A stretch of 64,000 bases of DNA from Blastococcus sp. CT_GayMR19 (GCF_004570385.1 NZ_SPQL01000001.1:465336-529335); one strand, 5' to 3'; positions 1 to 10,370 are shown, numbered from the stretch's first letter. The notes: generated by a model from the sequence alone, not told the origin. Translations and numbers: made by a program.

Positions 1-58
1 CGAACGAGGCCGTGCAGGTGCCGAGCAGGCTGATGTGCAGCTGCCCCGAGTCCTCCAC
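1..58 (-). CDS. Possible 5' end of a gene running off the window
   Basis: A GTG at 58 is preceded by a purine-rich GGAGGGGG tract and opens a frame that stays open to the window edge (begins MEDSGQLHISLLG). Only 19 residues are visible, so no family can be named. It would be co-directional with the MFS gene, 59 bases downstream of that gene's stop. The support is the ribosome binding site and the gap in coding that it would fill. Confidence is low. Confidence 0.25.
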   Translation of the reverse strand, partial: MEDSGQLHISLLGTCTASF

Positions 59-117
59 GACACCCCCTCCGCGGGAAAGCTAGACGAGGAGAGCGGTCTT
101 GTGGAGGAATCGTGCCG

Positions 118-1866
118 TCAGCGCCGCGGAACCGCCGTCGGCCGGGCGGAGCGCAGCAGCGTCAGCGCCGCGACGGCGGCCAGCCCGGCGGCGATCGCGG
201 CCCCGCCGAACACGGTGTGCAGCTGGGTGAGGACGGCGGCGGAGGTGGCCGCGTCGTAGGCGGCGCAGTCGGCCGGGCTCGAGGGGCACAGCTCGAACGG
301 CCTGCCGATCGCCTCGACCTCGGCGGTGAACCGGCGCAGCGCGACCGCCGTCAGCAGGGACAGCCCGACCAGCATCCCGACGGTCCTGGCCACGACGGCC
401 AGCGCGCCGGCGCTGCCGTGCACCTCCGAACCGGTCACGGCCAGCAGCACGGTGGTGACCGGCGCGATGGCCAGCCCGAACCCGAGGCCGGCGGCCAGGA
501 GCACGGCCGTCGAGGCCACGCCGTCCAGCGACCCGGCGTCCCACCTCGTCATGGCCACGAAGGCGAGCGCCGCCAGTGCCATCCCACCCGCCGCGACCAC
601 CCGCGGGGCCACGGTGCGGCAGAGCCAGCCGCCGGCCACCGCCCCCACCGGGACGGCGACGAGCAGCCGGAGCAGCACCAGGGCCGCCCCGAGCTGGTCC
701 CCGGGCGTCGTGGTGCTGCGGGCGAACAGGGGGACGTCGACCAGCGCAGCCACCAGCGCGGCACCCACGAGCAGATTGACCACCAGCGCGCCCCACGCCC
801 CCACCGGCCGCAGCGCACGGAGCGGCAGCACCGGATCGGGCGTCCGCCGCTCGTGCACCACGAAGGCGGCACCGGCCACGACGGCCAGGGGCAGCAGGAC
901 GGCGCCGTGGGCCACGATCTCGGTCGCCGGGTCGGCGGCGGCGAACGCCCAGACCAGGCTGCCGAGGGCCACCACCGCGAGCGCGGACCCGAGCACGTCG
1001 ATCTCGGCGGTCAGCCGGCCCAGCCCGCGCAGCGGCAGCACGGCGCCCTCCGGCCGGGCAAGGCTGCGCGCCACGAGTCCCGCGGCGGCGAGCACGGCCA
1101 CCACGACCAACGGTGTGCTGGCCCCGATCGCGGGCACGAGGGGGACGTAGAGCAGCCCGACGGTGACGTCCTCGGCCAGCGCGGCCGGTGCGGCGAGCTG
1201 GAGCCCCAGGGCGACGGCGGCGACGACGGCGAGCGCCATGCCGACGCCGTCCGGACGCCCGACCCGGCCGGATCCAGCGACGCCGACCGCCAGGCCCAGG
1301 CCGAGGAGCAGGTTGAGCCAGAAGATCGCCCGCCAGTCGGCGACCGCCAGGACCGCGGCGCCGGCGAGCGGACCCAGCACGGCGCCGGCCTCCTGGACCG
1401 CACCGACGACGCCGAGCGGCATCGACCGGCGATCGGGCGGCCAGCGATCGGCGACCAGCGCGAGCGTGGCCGGCACCAGCCCACCGGCGCCGATGCCCTG
1501 CAGCCCGCGGCCGAGCACGGCCGGGCCGAGCGAGTCGGCGGTGGCGGTCAGCAGCGAGCCGAACGCGAACAGCAGCAGGCAGCCGACCAGCACGGGCACC
1601 CGGCCGTGCACGTCGGCCAGCCGGCCGAGCAGCGGCAGCGTGGCGGTGTAGCCGAGCAGGAACCCACCGATGATCGGCGTGGCCCGCTGCAGCTCGGCGA
1701 GCCCGACGCCGACCCCGCTGAGGATGTCCGGCAGCGCCAGGACGACGACGTAGGTGTCGGCCGCGGTGACGAGGACGGCGAGGGTCGCCAGGACGACGAG
1801 GGCGAGGCTCGGCGTCCCCCGATCGACGGGCGGGTCAGCCGGTGGGCGGCGCGGTGATCTCGACAT
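118..1866 (-). CDS. MFS drug exporter, DHA2 (14-TM) type
   Basis: A 582-residue integral membrane protein with about 14 hydrophobic helices, the size and layout of the DHA2 (EmrB/QacA) branch of the major facilitator superfamily, which exports drugs or other small molecules by proton antiport. The loop between TM2 and TM3 carries the family-type GRLADVHGR (G-R-L-A-D-x-x-G-R). A Gly/Pro-rich helix 5 (AVQEAGAVLGPLAGAAV) matches the antiporter motif C region. The start overlaps the 3' end of the lipoprotein gene by 32 bases, so the two are probably cotranscribed. A start a few codons downstream is also possible because the first 20 residues are polar and poorly constrained. The substrate is unknown. 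Confidence 0.85.
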   Translation of the reverse strand: MSRSPRRPPADPPVDRGTPSLALVVLATLAVLVTAADTYVVVLALPDILSGVGVGLAELQRATPIIGGFLLGYTATLPLLGRLADVHGRVPVLVGCLLLFAFGSLLTATADSLGPAVLGRGLQGIGAGGLVPATLALVADRWPPDRRSMPLGVVGAVQEAGAVLGPLAGAAVLAVADWRAIFWLNLLLGLGLAVGVAGSGRVGRPDGVGMALAVVAAVALGLQLAAPAALAEDVTVGLLYVPLVPAIGASTPLVVVAVLAAAGLVARSLARPEGAVLPLRGLGRLTAEIDVLGSALAVVALGSLVWAFAAADPATEIVAHGAVLLPLAVVAGAAFVVHERRTPDPVLPLRALRPVGAWGALVVNLLVGAALVAALVDVPLFARSTTTPGDQLGAALVLLRLLVAVPVGAVAGGWLCRTVAPRVVAAGGMALAALAFVAMTRWDAGSLDGVASTAVLLAAGLGFGLAIAPVTTVLLAVTGSEVHGSAGALAVVARTVGMLVGLSLLTAVALRRFTAEVEAIGRPFELCPSSPADCAAYDAATSAAVLTQLHTVFGGAAIAAGLAAVAALTLLRSARPTAVPRR

Positions 1867-2539
1867 CGGCCCCGAAGTCGCTGAGATCGAGCGTGTACGT
1901 CGCGTCGTCCCCGGCTGCGAAGAACGGTCCGGTGAGGACGGCCCGGCGCAGCTGGCCGCTCTCCGTGGCGATGGAGAACCGTGCCCGTACGGCGGTGCTC
2001 GGGTCCTCGCTGGTCAGGAGCTGCTCGACCAGCTCGCCGGTGAGCTCGGCGGTCACCTCGCGGACCACGTCGCCGTCCACCCGGCGCTCCTCCCCCAGCT
2101 CCGCGCCTTCGGCCGACTCCAGCAGCTGGGAGATCCCGGTCTCCGGGTCGAGCAGGTCACCGGGGTCGCCGAAGCCGAACGCCGCCGGGTCGACCTCGCT
2201 GAAGCCGGGCGTGAACGGGACCCGGGCGTAGACGGTGCCGTCGACGGAGATCACCGGGAGGTCGAGGGTCGACCCCATCGCCCGGACCTTCAACGTCCCG
2301 TCGAACGCCGCCGGCCGCGCGATGTCGCCTTCACCTCCGACCAGCACGGTGCCGCTCTCGGGCGCGCCCTCGCTCTCGAGGACGAAGTGGGCGCTGGTGG
2401 CGCCGTCCAGCGTCGTCTTCGCCCGCGCCAGCAGGTCGGCCGCCGACTCCTCGGCCTCGCCCCCGCTGCAGCCGGCCAGGACGGGCGCCGTGAGCAGGAC
2501 GGCGGCCAGCAGCCGGATGCCCGTCCGGCGCATCCCCAT
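1835..2539 (-). CDS. LppX/LprAFG-family lipoprotein
   Basis: A 234-residue secreted lipoprotein. The start chosen is the ATG at 2539, preceded by GGGAGG at good spacing; the frame is open further upstream but that extension is Arg/Ser-rich and unlike a leader. Residues 1-24 form a lipoprotein signal peptide ending in the lipobox LAGC, with Cys24 as the acylated residue. The mature part has the LppX_LprAFG pattern: a Leu-rich first helix (ADLLARAKTTLDGATSAHF) followed by alternating beta strands. In mycobacteria this family (LprG, LppX) carries lipids or lipoglycans across the periplasm, and lprG is cotranscribed with an MFS exporter (Rv1410c). Here too the next gene is an MFS exporter overlapping by 32 bases, so the pair is a good LprG/Rv1410-like candidate. 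Functional equivalence is inferred. Confidence 0.85.
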   Translation of the reverse strand: MGMRRTGIRLLAAVLLTAPVLAGCSGGEAEESAADLLARAKTTLDGATSAHFVLESEGAPESGTVLVGGEGDIARPAAFDGTLKVRAMGSTLDLPVISVDGTVYARVPFTPGFSEVDPAAFGFGDPGDLLDPETGISQLLESAEGAELGEERRVDGDVVREVTAELTGELVEQLLTSEDPSTAVRARFSIATESGQLRRAVLTGPFFAAGDDATYTLDLSDFGADVEITAPPTG

Positions 2540-2606
2540 GGCGACCTCCCCGTCGGGCCGGGAGCGCTCCCGGCCTACCGCGGCGGACACTAGCGCGCCG
2601 CGGTGG

Positions 2607-3305
2607 TCAGGCCCGGACGCCGCTCGGCGCGGCGACCGGCGCCAGAATGCGGGCACCGAACTTCGCCCGGTCCCGGTCCGGGAGGAACTGCTGCGCCGGC
2701 GCCAGCTCCGGAAGGCGGTACTTCTGGGTGGTGAAGGCACGGAAGGCCCGGCCCGTGGTGACCGGATGGTCCGGCCGGGAGACGATCTCCACGACGTCCC
2801 CTGCGCCGATCTCGCCCGGCTCGAGAACGCGCAGGTACGCGCCGGTCGCGCCGTGCGCGGCGAACCGCTTGACCAGGTCGGGCACGCCCCAGAAGCGGGC
2901 GAAGTTGGCGCACGGGATGCGCGGGGCGCTGACCTCGAGCAGCACCGTCCCGACCCGCCACCGTTCGCCGAGCAGCGCGCCGGTCAGGTCGAGGCCGGTG
3001 GTGCGGAGGTTCTCCCCGAACCGGCCGGGCGGGAGGTCGCGGCCGAGTTCGGCGATCCAGAAGTCGGCGTCCTCCTGGGCGTAGGCGTAGAGGGCCTGGC
3101 CGTCCCCGCCGTGGTACTTGCGGTTGACCTGCACGTCGCCGTCGAGGCCGAGCGGGTGGACGGCGACGCGGCCGGTCACCGGCCTCTTGTCGATACCGCT
3201 GCGGTTCGGTCTGCGGTCGGGCAGCGGGAGCAGGTCCGCGCCCGAGACGCAGACCGCCTCGACCCGGCCACAATGGCCATTCTGGCCGGTGGCCCGGTCG
3301 ATCAC
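2607..3305 (-). CDS. MOSC-domain protein (YiiM-like)
   Basis: A 232-residue protein of the MOSC fold (molybdenum cofactor sulfurase C-terminal domain). Visible family features are the N-terminal strand RVEAVCVS, the Gly-Asp-containing [14 protein letters not shown] stretch and a single conserved Cys in [13 protein letters not shown], the likely metal-pterin or sulfur-binding residue. YiiM-type members take part in molybdenum-dependent reduction of N-hydroxylated compounds; that role is family knowledge only. The GTG start overlaps the lepA stop by 4 bases (GTGA), which suggests translational coupling. I chose it because there is no other good start before the conserved region. No molybdenum-cofactor gene is nearby. 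Confidence 0.8.
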   Translation of the reverse strand: MIDRATGQNGHCGRVEAVCVSGADLLPLPDRRPNRSGIDKRPVTGRVAVHPLGLDGDVQVNRKYHGGDGQALYAYAQEDADFWIAELGRDLPPGRFGENLRTTGLDLTGALLGERWRVGTVLLEVSAPRIPCANFARFWGVPDLVKRFAAHGATGAYLRVLEPGEIGAGDVVEIVSRPDHPVTTGRAFRAFTTQKYRLPELAPAQQFLPDRDRAKFGARILAPVAAPSGVRA

Positions 3306-5170
3306 TTCTTGGAGGCGGTCGACTCGTTGGTGGAGAGGGCGGCGACGAACGCCTCCTGGGGGACCTCGACGCGGCCGACCATCTTCATCCGCTTCTTGCC
3401 TTCCTTCTGCTTCTCCAGCAGCTTCCGCTTCCGCGTGATGTCACCGCCGTAGCACTTGGCCAGGACGTCCTTGCGGATGGCGCGGACCGTCTCGCGAGCG
3501 ATCACGCGGGAACCGACGGCGGCCTGGATCGGCACCTCGAACTGCTGGCGCGGGATGAGCTCGCGCAGCTTGCCGGCCATCAGCACCCCGTAGCTGTAGG
3601 CCTTGTCCTTGTGCACGATCGCGCTGAAGGCGTCCACCGCCTCGCCCTGCAGCAGGATGTCTACCTTGACCAGCTTCGACTCCTGCTCGCCGGCCTCGGC
3701 GTAGTCCAGGGAGGCGTATCCGCGGGTGCGTGACTTCAGGGCGTCGAAGAAGTCGAAGATGATCTCGCCCAGCGGGAGCGTGTACCGCAGCTCGACGCGG
3801 GACTCGCTCAGGTAGTCCATGCCGCCGAGCTGACCCCGGCGGCCCTGGCAGAGCTCCATGATCACGCCGGTGTAGTCGCTGGGGGCGATGATCGTCGCGT
3901 TGACGACCGGCTCGTAGATCGTGGCGATCTTGCCCTCGGGCCAGTCGCTGGGGTTGGTCACGGTGATCTCGCTGCCGTCCTCCATGACCACGCGGTAGAC
4001 GACGTTGGGCGCGGTCGAGATGAGGCTGATGCCCGCCTCGCGCTCCAGCCGCTCGCGGACGATCTCCAGGTGCAGCAGGCCGAGGAAGCCGACGCGGAAG
4101 CCGAAGCCCAGCGCGGCCGAGGTCTCCGGCTCGTAGACCAGCGCGGCGTCGTTGAGCAGCAACTTGTCCAGCGCCTCGCGCAGCAGCGGGTAGTCGCTGC
4201 CGTCGATCGGGTAGAGGCCGGAGTAGACCATCGGCTTCGGGTCGCGGTAGCCGCCGATCGACTCGGTGGCCGGCTTGTGCTGCAGCGTGACGGTGTCGCC
4301 CACGCGGGACTGGCGGACGTCCTTCACGCCGGTGATGAAGTAGCCGACCTCGCCGACGCCGAGGCTCTCGACGGGCTTGGGCTCCGGCGAGATGACGCCG
4401 ATCTCGAGCAGCTCGTGGGTCGCGCCGGTCGACATCATCTTGATCTTGTCGCGGGAGGAGATGCGGCCGTCGACGACCCGGACGTAGGTGATGACTCCGC
4501 GGTAGATGTCGTAGACCGAGTCGAAGATCATCGCCCGGGCGGGGCCCTCGGCCCGGCCGGTGGGCGCCGGGATCCGGTCGACGATCAGGTCGAGCAGCTC
4601 GGGGACGCCGACGCCGGTCTTGCCGCTGACCCGCAGCACGTCGTCGGGCTCGCAGCCGATGATGTGCGCGATCTCGGCGGCGTACTTCTCCGGCTGGGCG
4701 GCCGGGAGGTCGATCTTGTTCAGCACCGGGATGATGGTGAGGTCGTTCTCCAGCGCCAGATAGAGGTTCGCCAGGGTCTGGGCCTCGATGCCCTGGGCGG
4801 CGTCGACGAGGAGGACGGCACCCTCGCAGGCGGCCAGGGAGCGGGACACCTCGTAGGTGAAGTCGACGTGGCCCGGTGTGTCGATCATGTCCAGCACGTA
4901 CTCGGTGCCTGTGTGCTCGCCGGTGCGGGGCGTCCACGGCAGCCGGACGTTCTGCGCCTTGATGGTGATGCCGCGCTCGCGCTCGATGTCCATGCGGTCG
5001 AGGTACTGGGCGCGCATGTTCCGGCCCTCGACGATGCCGGTGACCTCGAGCATGCGGTCGGCCAGCGTCGACTTGCCATGGTCGATGTGGGCGATGATGC
5101 AGAAGTTCCGGATGAGCGCCGGATCGGTGGCAGCGGGAGTCGTCACAGTGCTGCCATCGTCCCACGGCAC
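3302..5170 (-). CDS. lepA: Elongation factor 4 (LepA) GTPase
   Basis: A 622-residue translational GTPase that acts on the ribosome (back-translocation or initiation fidelity). The G1 motif AHIDHGKS is at residues 27-34, DTPGH forms G3 and NKIDLP forms G4. Domains II and III follow, then the LepA-specific C-terminal domain near the end (basic [19 protein letters not shown]). The length is as expected. The frame begins at GTG 5170, and a second in-frame GTG at 5146 would give the more usual short N-terminus; neither has a strong ribosome binding site. It is transcribed divergently from rpsT and overlaps the MOSC gene downstream. The lepA/rpsT/holA neighbourhood is typical of actinobacteria. Confidence 0.97.
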   Translation of the reverse strand: MPWDDGSTVTTPAATDPALIRNFCIIAHIDHGKSTLADRMLEVTGIVEGRNMRAQYLDRMDIERERGITIKAQNVRLPWTPRTGEHTGTEYVLDMIDTPGHVDFTYEVSRSLAACEGAVLLVDAAQGIEAQTLANLYLALENDLTIIPVLNKIDLPAAQPEKYAAEIAHIIGCEPDDVLRVSGKTGVGVPELLDLIVDRIPAPTGRAEGPARAMIFDSVYDIYRGVITYVRVVDGRISSRDKIKMMSTGATHELLEIGVISPEPKPVESLGVGEVGYFITGVKDVRQSRVGDTVTLQHKPATESIGGYRDPKPMVYSGLYPIDGSDYPLLREALDKLLLNDAALVYEPETSAALGFGFRVGFLGLLHLEIVRERLEREAGISLISTAPNVVYRVVMEDGSEITVTNPSDWPEGKIATIYEPVVNATIIAPSDYTGVIMELCQGRRGQLGGMDYLSESRVELRYTLPLGEIIFDFFDALKSRTRGYASLDYAEAGEQESKLVKVDILLQGEAVDAFSAIVHKDKAYSYGVLMAGKLRELIPRQQFEVPIQAAVGSRVIARETVRAIRKDVLAKCYGGDITRKRKLLEKQKEGKKRMKMVGRVEVPQEAFVAALSTNESTASKK

Positions 5171-5216
5171 CGGGGCGGACCGAGCGACCGCCGCTGGAGC
5201 GTGTGCCGGACGCGGG

Positions 5217-5246
5217 TTGGGGTCTCCGCTCGGACGCTGGTATCTT
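5217..5246 (+). promoter_or_regulatory. Candidate rpsT promoter
   Basis: TTGGGG (5217-5222) and TATCTT (5241-5246) are separated by 18 bases and face rpsT, about 95 bases upstream of its GTG. This fits a sigma-70-type promoter with a leader of roughly 90 nt. No transcript data support it. Confidence 0.4.
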
Positions 5247-5339
5247 GGCAGACCGGTCCGCTGGTGCCTGCCCTGGAAGCACGGCGCCTGGACGCACTGT
5301 CAGAAGTACTCCCTCCTGCGAGACACCCGAGGCTCACGC

Positions 5340-5600
5340 GTGGCGAACATCAAGTCCCAGATCAAGCGGATCCGCACCAACGAGAAGGCGCGTCAGCGCA
5401 ATGTCGCGGTGCGGTCGGCTCTGAAGACGGCGGTCCGGCGCGTCCGCACCGCCGCCGAGTCCGGTGACGCCGCCGCCGCAGCCACCGCCTTCCAGGTCGC
5501 CGCCAAGCAGCTCGACAAGGCCGCCAGCAAGGGCGTCATCCACAAGAACCAGGCCGCCAACCGCAAGTCGGGTCTGGCCAAGCAGGTCGCCGGCATCTGA
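5340..5600 (+). CDS. rpsT: 30S ribosomal protein S20
   Basis: An 86-residue, Lys/Arg/Ala-rich helical protein that binds 16S rRNA in the small subunit. It starts [18 protein letters not shown] and ends [11 protein letters not shown], both diagnostic of S20. The start is a GTG (read as Met) with GAGG about 8 bases upstream. The frame is open further upstream but those codons are not S20. The gene is divergent from lepA and convergent with holA, and a strong hairpin follows 35 bases after the stop. Confidence 0.97.
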   Translation: MANIKSQIKRIRTNEKARQRNVAVRSALKTAVRRVRTAAESGDAAAAATAFQVAAKQLDKAASKGVIHKNQAANRKSGLAKQVAGI

Positions 5601-5635
5601 GCCGGTGCTCCGCGCCGGTGCCGGCGCGGTCGCGA

Positions 5636-5668
5636 ACGAGCCCCCTCCCCCTCCGGGACGGGGCTCGT
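5636..5668 (+). terminator. rpsT terminator
   Basis: ACGAGCCCC (5636-5644) pairs perfectly with GGGGCTCGT (5660-5668) around a 15-base loop. It lies between the convergent rpsT and holA genes and could stop transcription from both sides. There is no U-tract, as is common in GC-rich actinobacteria. Confidence 0.7.
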
Positions 5669-5771
5669 CGCATGTCCGGGCAGCTCTGGTTCCCGTGTGC
5701 CTCTGGGGTCGACTCCCCGCACGGAACCTCGGCCCGCCGGATGACCCGCCCCCGGCTCGGCCGCACCCCGT

Positions 5772-6776
5772 TCAGCGGCCCGCGCGCAGCCGGCTGCCTC
5801 GTCCGGTCTCGGCCCGGATCGTGACGATCCGGCGAACCGCACGCTCGAGCGCGTAGTCCGCACTCGCGGCGGCACCCTTCACGTCGGCGTTGAGCTCGGC
5901 CGTCACGCCGATGGCCTGCTGCAGGCCGTCGATGCTCCAGCCGCGGGCGTGCGCCAGGCCCTTCTTCACCTTCCAGAAGGGCAGCTTCAGGATGCGTGCC
6001 AGCTCGCCCGGGTCCGAGGTGCTCAGGCTGGTGACGCGGGCGGCGGTGCGCACGCTGTCGGCGAGGGCGTCGGCGATCAGCACGTGGGCCACCCCGCGCT
6101 GCAGGGCCCACCGCAGCTGCTCGACGGATTTCTCCCGGTCGCCCATCAAGGCCCGTTCGGCGACGTCGAAGCCGGTGACCTCGGCCTGGCCCCGGTAGAA
6201 GCGGGCCACGGCATCGGCGTCGATGGTGCCGCCGAAGTCGGAGACCAGCTGGCCGGCGGCCGCGGACAGCTGACGCAGGTCGTTGCCGATGGCCTCGACG
6301 ACCGCATTGACGGCGTCCATCGTGATCCGGCCGCCGAACGTGCGGACCTCGTTGCGGACGAAGTTCGCCAGGTCGCCAGGGGACTTCAGCTTGGGGCACT
6401 CGTCGATCGCGGCGCCGGCCTGCTTGAAGGCCTTGACCAGCCCGTCGTTGCGCTTTCCGCCGTTGTGGACCAGCACCAGCGTGAGCTCTGGGTCGGGATC
6501 CTTGGCATAGCTGGTCAGCGAGTCGTTCAGCGCCCCCGCCGCCTCCTGCACACCGGTGACCACGATCAGCCGGTGGCCGCCGAACAGGGAGGGCGCGAGC
6601 ACGTCGGCCAGCTGGCCGACCGGCAGCCCTCCGGCCGCCAGCTCGTGCTCCTCCGCATCCTCGTGGTGGGCCAGAACCGCGGTCCGGACCGCGGCGACCG
6701 CGCGGGATCGGAGGAGCTCCTCCTCCCCCATCACCACGCGCAGGCGGGAGGTGGGTTCCACGGGGTCGGCCGGCAC
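5772..6776 (-). CDS. holA: DNA polymerase III delta subunit (HolA)
   Basis: A 334-residue clamp-loader subunit that opens the beta clamp and loads it onto primed DNA. The N-terminal domain shows the expected GEEELLRSRAV and LFGGHRLIVVTGV segments. The domain II and III helices include KLPFWKVKKGLAHARGWS, which is typical of actinobacterial HolA. The length matches the family. It starts at GTG 6776. It lies directly downstream of comEC, the same order as in many actinobacteria and firmicutes, with a 7-bp inverted repeat between them. Confidence 0.95.
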   Translation of the reverse strand: MPADPVEPTSRLRVVMGEEELLRSRAVAAVRTAVLAHHEDAEEHELAAGGLPVGQLADVLAPSLFGGHRLIVVTGVQEAAGALNDSLTSYAKDPDPELTLVLVHNGGKRNDGLVKAFKQAGAAIDECPKLKSPGDLANFVRNEVRTFGGRITMDAVNAVVEAIGNDLRQLSAAAGQLVSDFGGTIDADAVARFYRGQAEVTGFDVAERALMGDREKSVEQLRWALQRGVAHVLIADALADSVRTAARVTSLSTSDPGELARILKLPFWKVKKGLAHARGWSIDGLQQAIGVTAELNADVKGAAASADYALERAVRRIVTIRAETGRGSRLRAGR

Positions 6777-6784
6777 GCCTGCAT

Positions 6785-6806
6785 GGTGTCACGGGGAGCT
6801 GACACC
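6785..6806. repeat. Inverted repeat between comEC and holA
   Basis: GGTGTCA (6785-6791) and TGACACC (6800-6806) form a perfect 7-bp stem with an 8-base loop, ending 9 bases before the holA start. It could be a weak attenuator or a protein site. It also coincides with the only nearby TGA that could end comEC in another frame. Confidence 0.4.
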
Positions 6807-9204
6807 GCTGCGCCGTTCCGGAGCTCCGACGAGCCGCTGCCGCACCCGCCGAGGCATCGCCGTCCAGCTCCGCCACACCCCACGACGCCGCCGACCCGAC
6901 GACCGCCAGGTCCCCGCCGCGGTCGGTCCGGTGCACCCGCATCCCGGCCCGCGCCAGCCAGGACAGCAGCCGACGCGTGGGATGCCCGTAGGTGTTGTCC
7001 GCCCCGACCGAGACGAGCGCCACCCGGGCGCCGCTGGCCGCGAGGAACGCCGGATCGGCGTCCCCGCTGCCGTGGTGGGGAACCTTCAGCACGTCTGCGC
7101 TGAGGTCGGTTCCCGAGGCCAGGATCCGCGCCTCGGCCTGGGCACTCAGGTCGCCGGTGAACAGGATCCGCACCCCGCGCTGCGTGATCCGGACGACCAT
7201 CGACAGGTCGTTCGCCTCGGCGGCCGCGGTGGCCCGTTCCGGTTCCGGGGCCAGCACCTCGACCGCCGCCTCTCCCACCGTGCGCCGGTCCCCGGGCACG
7301 AGGACCGCGCGCTCCCCGCCGCTGCGACGGACGAGGCTGTCGAACGCGGCCACCCGCTCGTCGTCGGGAGCCAGCGTGCCGGTGGCGACGATCCCGACCC
7401 TCCGCCCGGTCAGCGCGCCGGCCAGACCGGCCGCATGGTCGGCGTCCAGGTGCGACATCAGGACCAGCGGCAACGAGTCGATCCCGAGCCGGTCCAGGCA
7501 CCGGTCGACGGCCCCGACGTCCGGCCCGGCGTCGATCAACACGCCGGCCCTCGCCCCGGTCGGCACGACGAGGGCGTCTCCCTGCCCGACGTCGCACGCG
7601 ACCACGAGGGCGTCCGTCGGTGGCCAGCCCCGGACCACCTGCCGCAGCGGCCAGCCGATCGCGACCAGACCGACCAGCGCGGCCAGCGCGAGCGGTCGGA
7701 TGCCCGGAAACCGCCAGAGCGTCCAGGATCCGGCAAGGAGCAGAAGCGTCAGGAGGACGGCACCCGCCGTTCCGGCCGGCCATCCCGTGGCCGCGTCCGG
7801 CAGCGCGGACGCGCGCTCGGCGACGAGGACCAGCCAGCGCGCCGGCCAGCCGGCGCACCGGACCAGGAGGTCCGCGGCGGCCGGCAGCAGCGGACCGAGG
7901 ACGGTAGCGGCCAGGCCGAGCACGGTGGCCGGCGCGACGGCGGGCACCGCGAGCAGGTTGGCCGGCAGGGAGACCAGGCTGACCGTTCCGGAGAGGCCCG
8001 CGACGAGGGGCGCGGTCGCCAGGCCCGCGGCGGCGCTCACCGCCAGCGCATCGGCCAGGACGGGCCAGCACCCGTGGCTCCGCAGTCGCCGTGACCAGGC
8101 GGGCGCAACCAGCACGATCGCCGCGGTCGCGGCCACCGAGAGGGCGAACCCGGCGTCGCGCGCCAGCCCCGGGTCGACCAGCAGCAGCACGCAGACGGCC
8201 GCCGCCAGCGCGGGCAGGGCGGCGCGTGGTCGCCCCGCAGCCAGCGCCAGCAGCGTGACCGCACCCATGGCGGCGGCACGGACGACGCTCGGACCCGCCC
8301 CCGCCAGCACGACGAAACCGATGAGCAGGAGCCCCGCGACGGCCGCCTGGATCCGGCGGTCCACGGCCCGGCGGCGGAGGGGCCAGAGCACCGCCGTGAG
8401 GATGATCGCCACGTTCGCCCCGGACACCGCCGTGAGGTGAGCGAGCCCCGCGCGCCGGAAGTCCTCGTCGAGCACGGGGTCCATGGCCCGCGTGTCGCCG
8501 ACGACCAGTCCGGGGAGCAGTCCGGCCGGCCTCGGGTCCAGGACCCGTTCCGCCGACCCGGCCAGCCCGTCGCGCAGCGATCCCGCGGCCCGGAGGAGCG
8601 CGCCGGGCCGGCCCAGCGGAGTCGGCGGACCCCGGGCCGTGACCACGGCGGCCACGTCGTCGCCCGGCCGTGGCGCGGACAGATCCGCGCGGACACGAAC
8701 CGGTTGCCCGGGCAGCAGGTCGCGCCAGCCGTCGGCGGAGGCGAACAGCAGGACCTCGGCGCCCAGCCGGTGCGTCACCGTCCCGTCGCCGACGACGGCG
8801 ACGGTCGCGTCCGCGATGACCCGTGAGCCGCCGGACCCCGGCAGCACGTGCGGGTCGTCGCTCAGCTCGAGGACGAGTTCCACCGTGCGTCCCGCCTCCG
8901 ACAGCGAGCGGAGCGGGGAGGCCTCGCGCGCGGCCCCCCGGACGGCGGCGGTCGCGGTGGCGACGGCCAGTCCGGCGAGCACCGCCAGGGCGACGGTCGC
9001 CGTCCATCCTTGCCGTCGGCGTGCCACGGCCGCGGCGCACCCCGTCGCGCCCACAGCGCTCAGCGCCAGCTGGGTCGGGGCCAGCAGCGGCGCGCCGGCG
9101 CTGACCGCCCAGACGGCCGCGGCAACCGGCACGAGACGGAGATCCACCCAGACCCAGCGCCCGGCCGGCCGGTCCTCGGCCACGGGGCTCGGGATTCTGC
9201 TCAC
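6789..9204 (-). CDS. comEC: DNA-uptake channel ComEC (3' end uncertain)
   Basis: About 800 residues of a polytopic protein that passes single-stranded DNA across the membrane during transformation. An N-terminal hydrophobic part with a DUF4131-like region is followed by the Competence domain (FRRAGLAHLTAVSGANVAI) and then a metallo-beta-lactamase-like domain with SHLDADHAAG and a later HHGSGD. GTG 9204 overlaps the comEA stop by 4 bases (GTGA). The conserved sequence stops near 6850, but this frame has no stop there; it runs open through holA to 5536. A TGA at 6789-6791 lies in the +1 frame, so a 1-base indel near 6800-6860, or a long non-homologous tail, must be assumed. The end given is the likely natural end. 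Confidence 0.8.
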
Positions 9205-10082
9205 ACCCCGACCAGTTCGGCCAGTTCCGCGGCGGTCGCCGGTCCGATGCCCGGCACGTCGTCCAGTTGATCGACGGACCGGAACGGCCCGTTGCGGGTG
9301 CGGTGGTCCACGATCCGCTGGGCGAGGACCGGGCCGATGCCCGGCAGGGCGTCCAGGTCCCCCGCGGTGGCGGTGTTCAGATCGACGCGGCCCCCGGAGC
9401 CCGGCGCGCCGGCGCTGCCGGATCCCGGTCCAGGCGCGCTGCCCGGCACGCCCACGGAGATCTGCGCGCCGTCTGCGACGAGGGCGGCGAGGTTGACCGA
9501 GGCCGGATCGGCCTCCGGAAGGAGACCTCCGGCGGCCTGCACGGCGTCGGCGACCCGCGCGCCGGCCGGGAGCGTGACCAGCCCCGGGCGGACCACCAGG
9601 CCGACGACCGAGACCACCACGACGGCCGACGTGCCGGCAGCCTCCCCGACCGTGGGGGTGGCAGCCTTCGTCGCCGCACCGGCGGTGGCGCCGGCCGGGG
9701 CCGGGAGGACGGCCTCGACCCGTGGGCGGTCCAGCCAGGTCCAGCCGGCCAGCAGGAGGGCGGCCAGCAGCCCGGCGATCCAGAGCGACCTGGCGCCCCC
9801 TCGGCCGGGATCCCACCGGGCGGCGCGGCCGGGCGCCCGGTGCCTTCCGATACCGGGAGGCAGGTCAGCGGAGTACGGCGCCTCCTCCTCGTCGGGGAAG
9901 GAGCCCGCAGCGCCGAGAGGCGTCCGGAGAGCGGAGCCGGCCGTCCACGGGGGCTCGCCCTCGATCGGCTCGTCGTCGGCGTCCGGCACCCATCCCCCGA
10001 CGGGGCGGTCCTCGAGCAGTGCCCGCAGTCGCGCTCGGATGACGTCCGCGTCGGCGTCACTGCGGCGGGAGGAGAAGCGCAC
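9201..10082 (-). CDS. comEA: Competence DNA receptor ComEA
   Basis: A 293-residue DNA-binding protein anchored by one TM helix (WIAGLLAALLLAGWTWL, near residue 100). A SLBB-like region follows (VVVSVVGLVVRPGLVTL...GARVADAVQAAGG), then a Gly/Pro linker and a C-terminal double helix-hairpin-helix (VDLNTATAGDLDALPGIGP and DDVPGIGPATAAEL). The tail binds double-stranded DNA outside the membrane and hands it to ComEC, encoded immediately downstream with a 4-base overlap. The start is GTG 10082 with a weak ribosome binding site. The acidic, Pro-rich N-terminal 90 residues are cytoplasmic, as in other actinobacterial ComEA proteins. Confidence 0.93.
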   Translation of the reverse strand: MRFSSRRSDADADVIRARLRALLEDRPVGGWVPDADDEPIEGEPPWTAGSALRTPLGAAGSFPDEEEAPYSADLPPGIGRHRAPGRAARWDPGRGGARSLWIAGLLAALLLAGWTWLDRPRVEAVLPAPAGATAGAATKAATPTVGEAAGTSAVVVVSVVGLVVRPGLVTLPAGARVADAVQAAGGLLPEADPASVNLAALVADGAQISVGVPGSAPGPGSGSAGAPGSGGRVDLNTATAGDLDALPGIGPVLAQRIVDHRTRNGPFRSVDQLDDVPGIGPATAAELAELVGV

Positions 10083-10370
10083 CGCCGGGACGTTAGGGAC
10101 CAGGACTCCCGCGACGACTGCCTCCGCGGCATCTGTGGATCCGCGGTCCGCTTGTGGACAAGGATCCGCGTCCCGACAGTTCGCACGGGCAGCATCACGC
10201 CCGTGACTCCCCAGCCCGAAGGTCCGCGATGAACCGGATCGGCGGACCCGGACGCGACGAACCCGGCTTCCGCGAGTGCCACTCCTTGGGGTGGCGCCCC
10301 GGCCGCGTGCCCATCCGGTACCTGCCGGGACCGGTAGCTTCGCGCAGCCATCTCAACGGGGAGAACTCGC

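Noticed and set aside
5536..9816. A 1,426-codon open frame spanning comEC and all of holA
   Set aside because: Only the 9204 to about 6800 part encodes ComEC. The remainder reads holA in the wrong frame and the upstream part reads comEA in the wrong frame.
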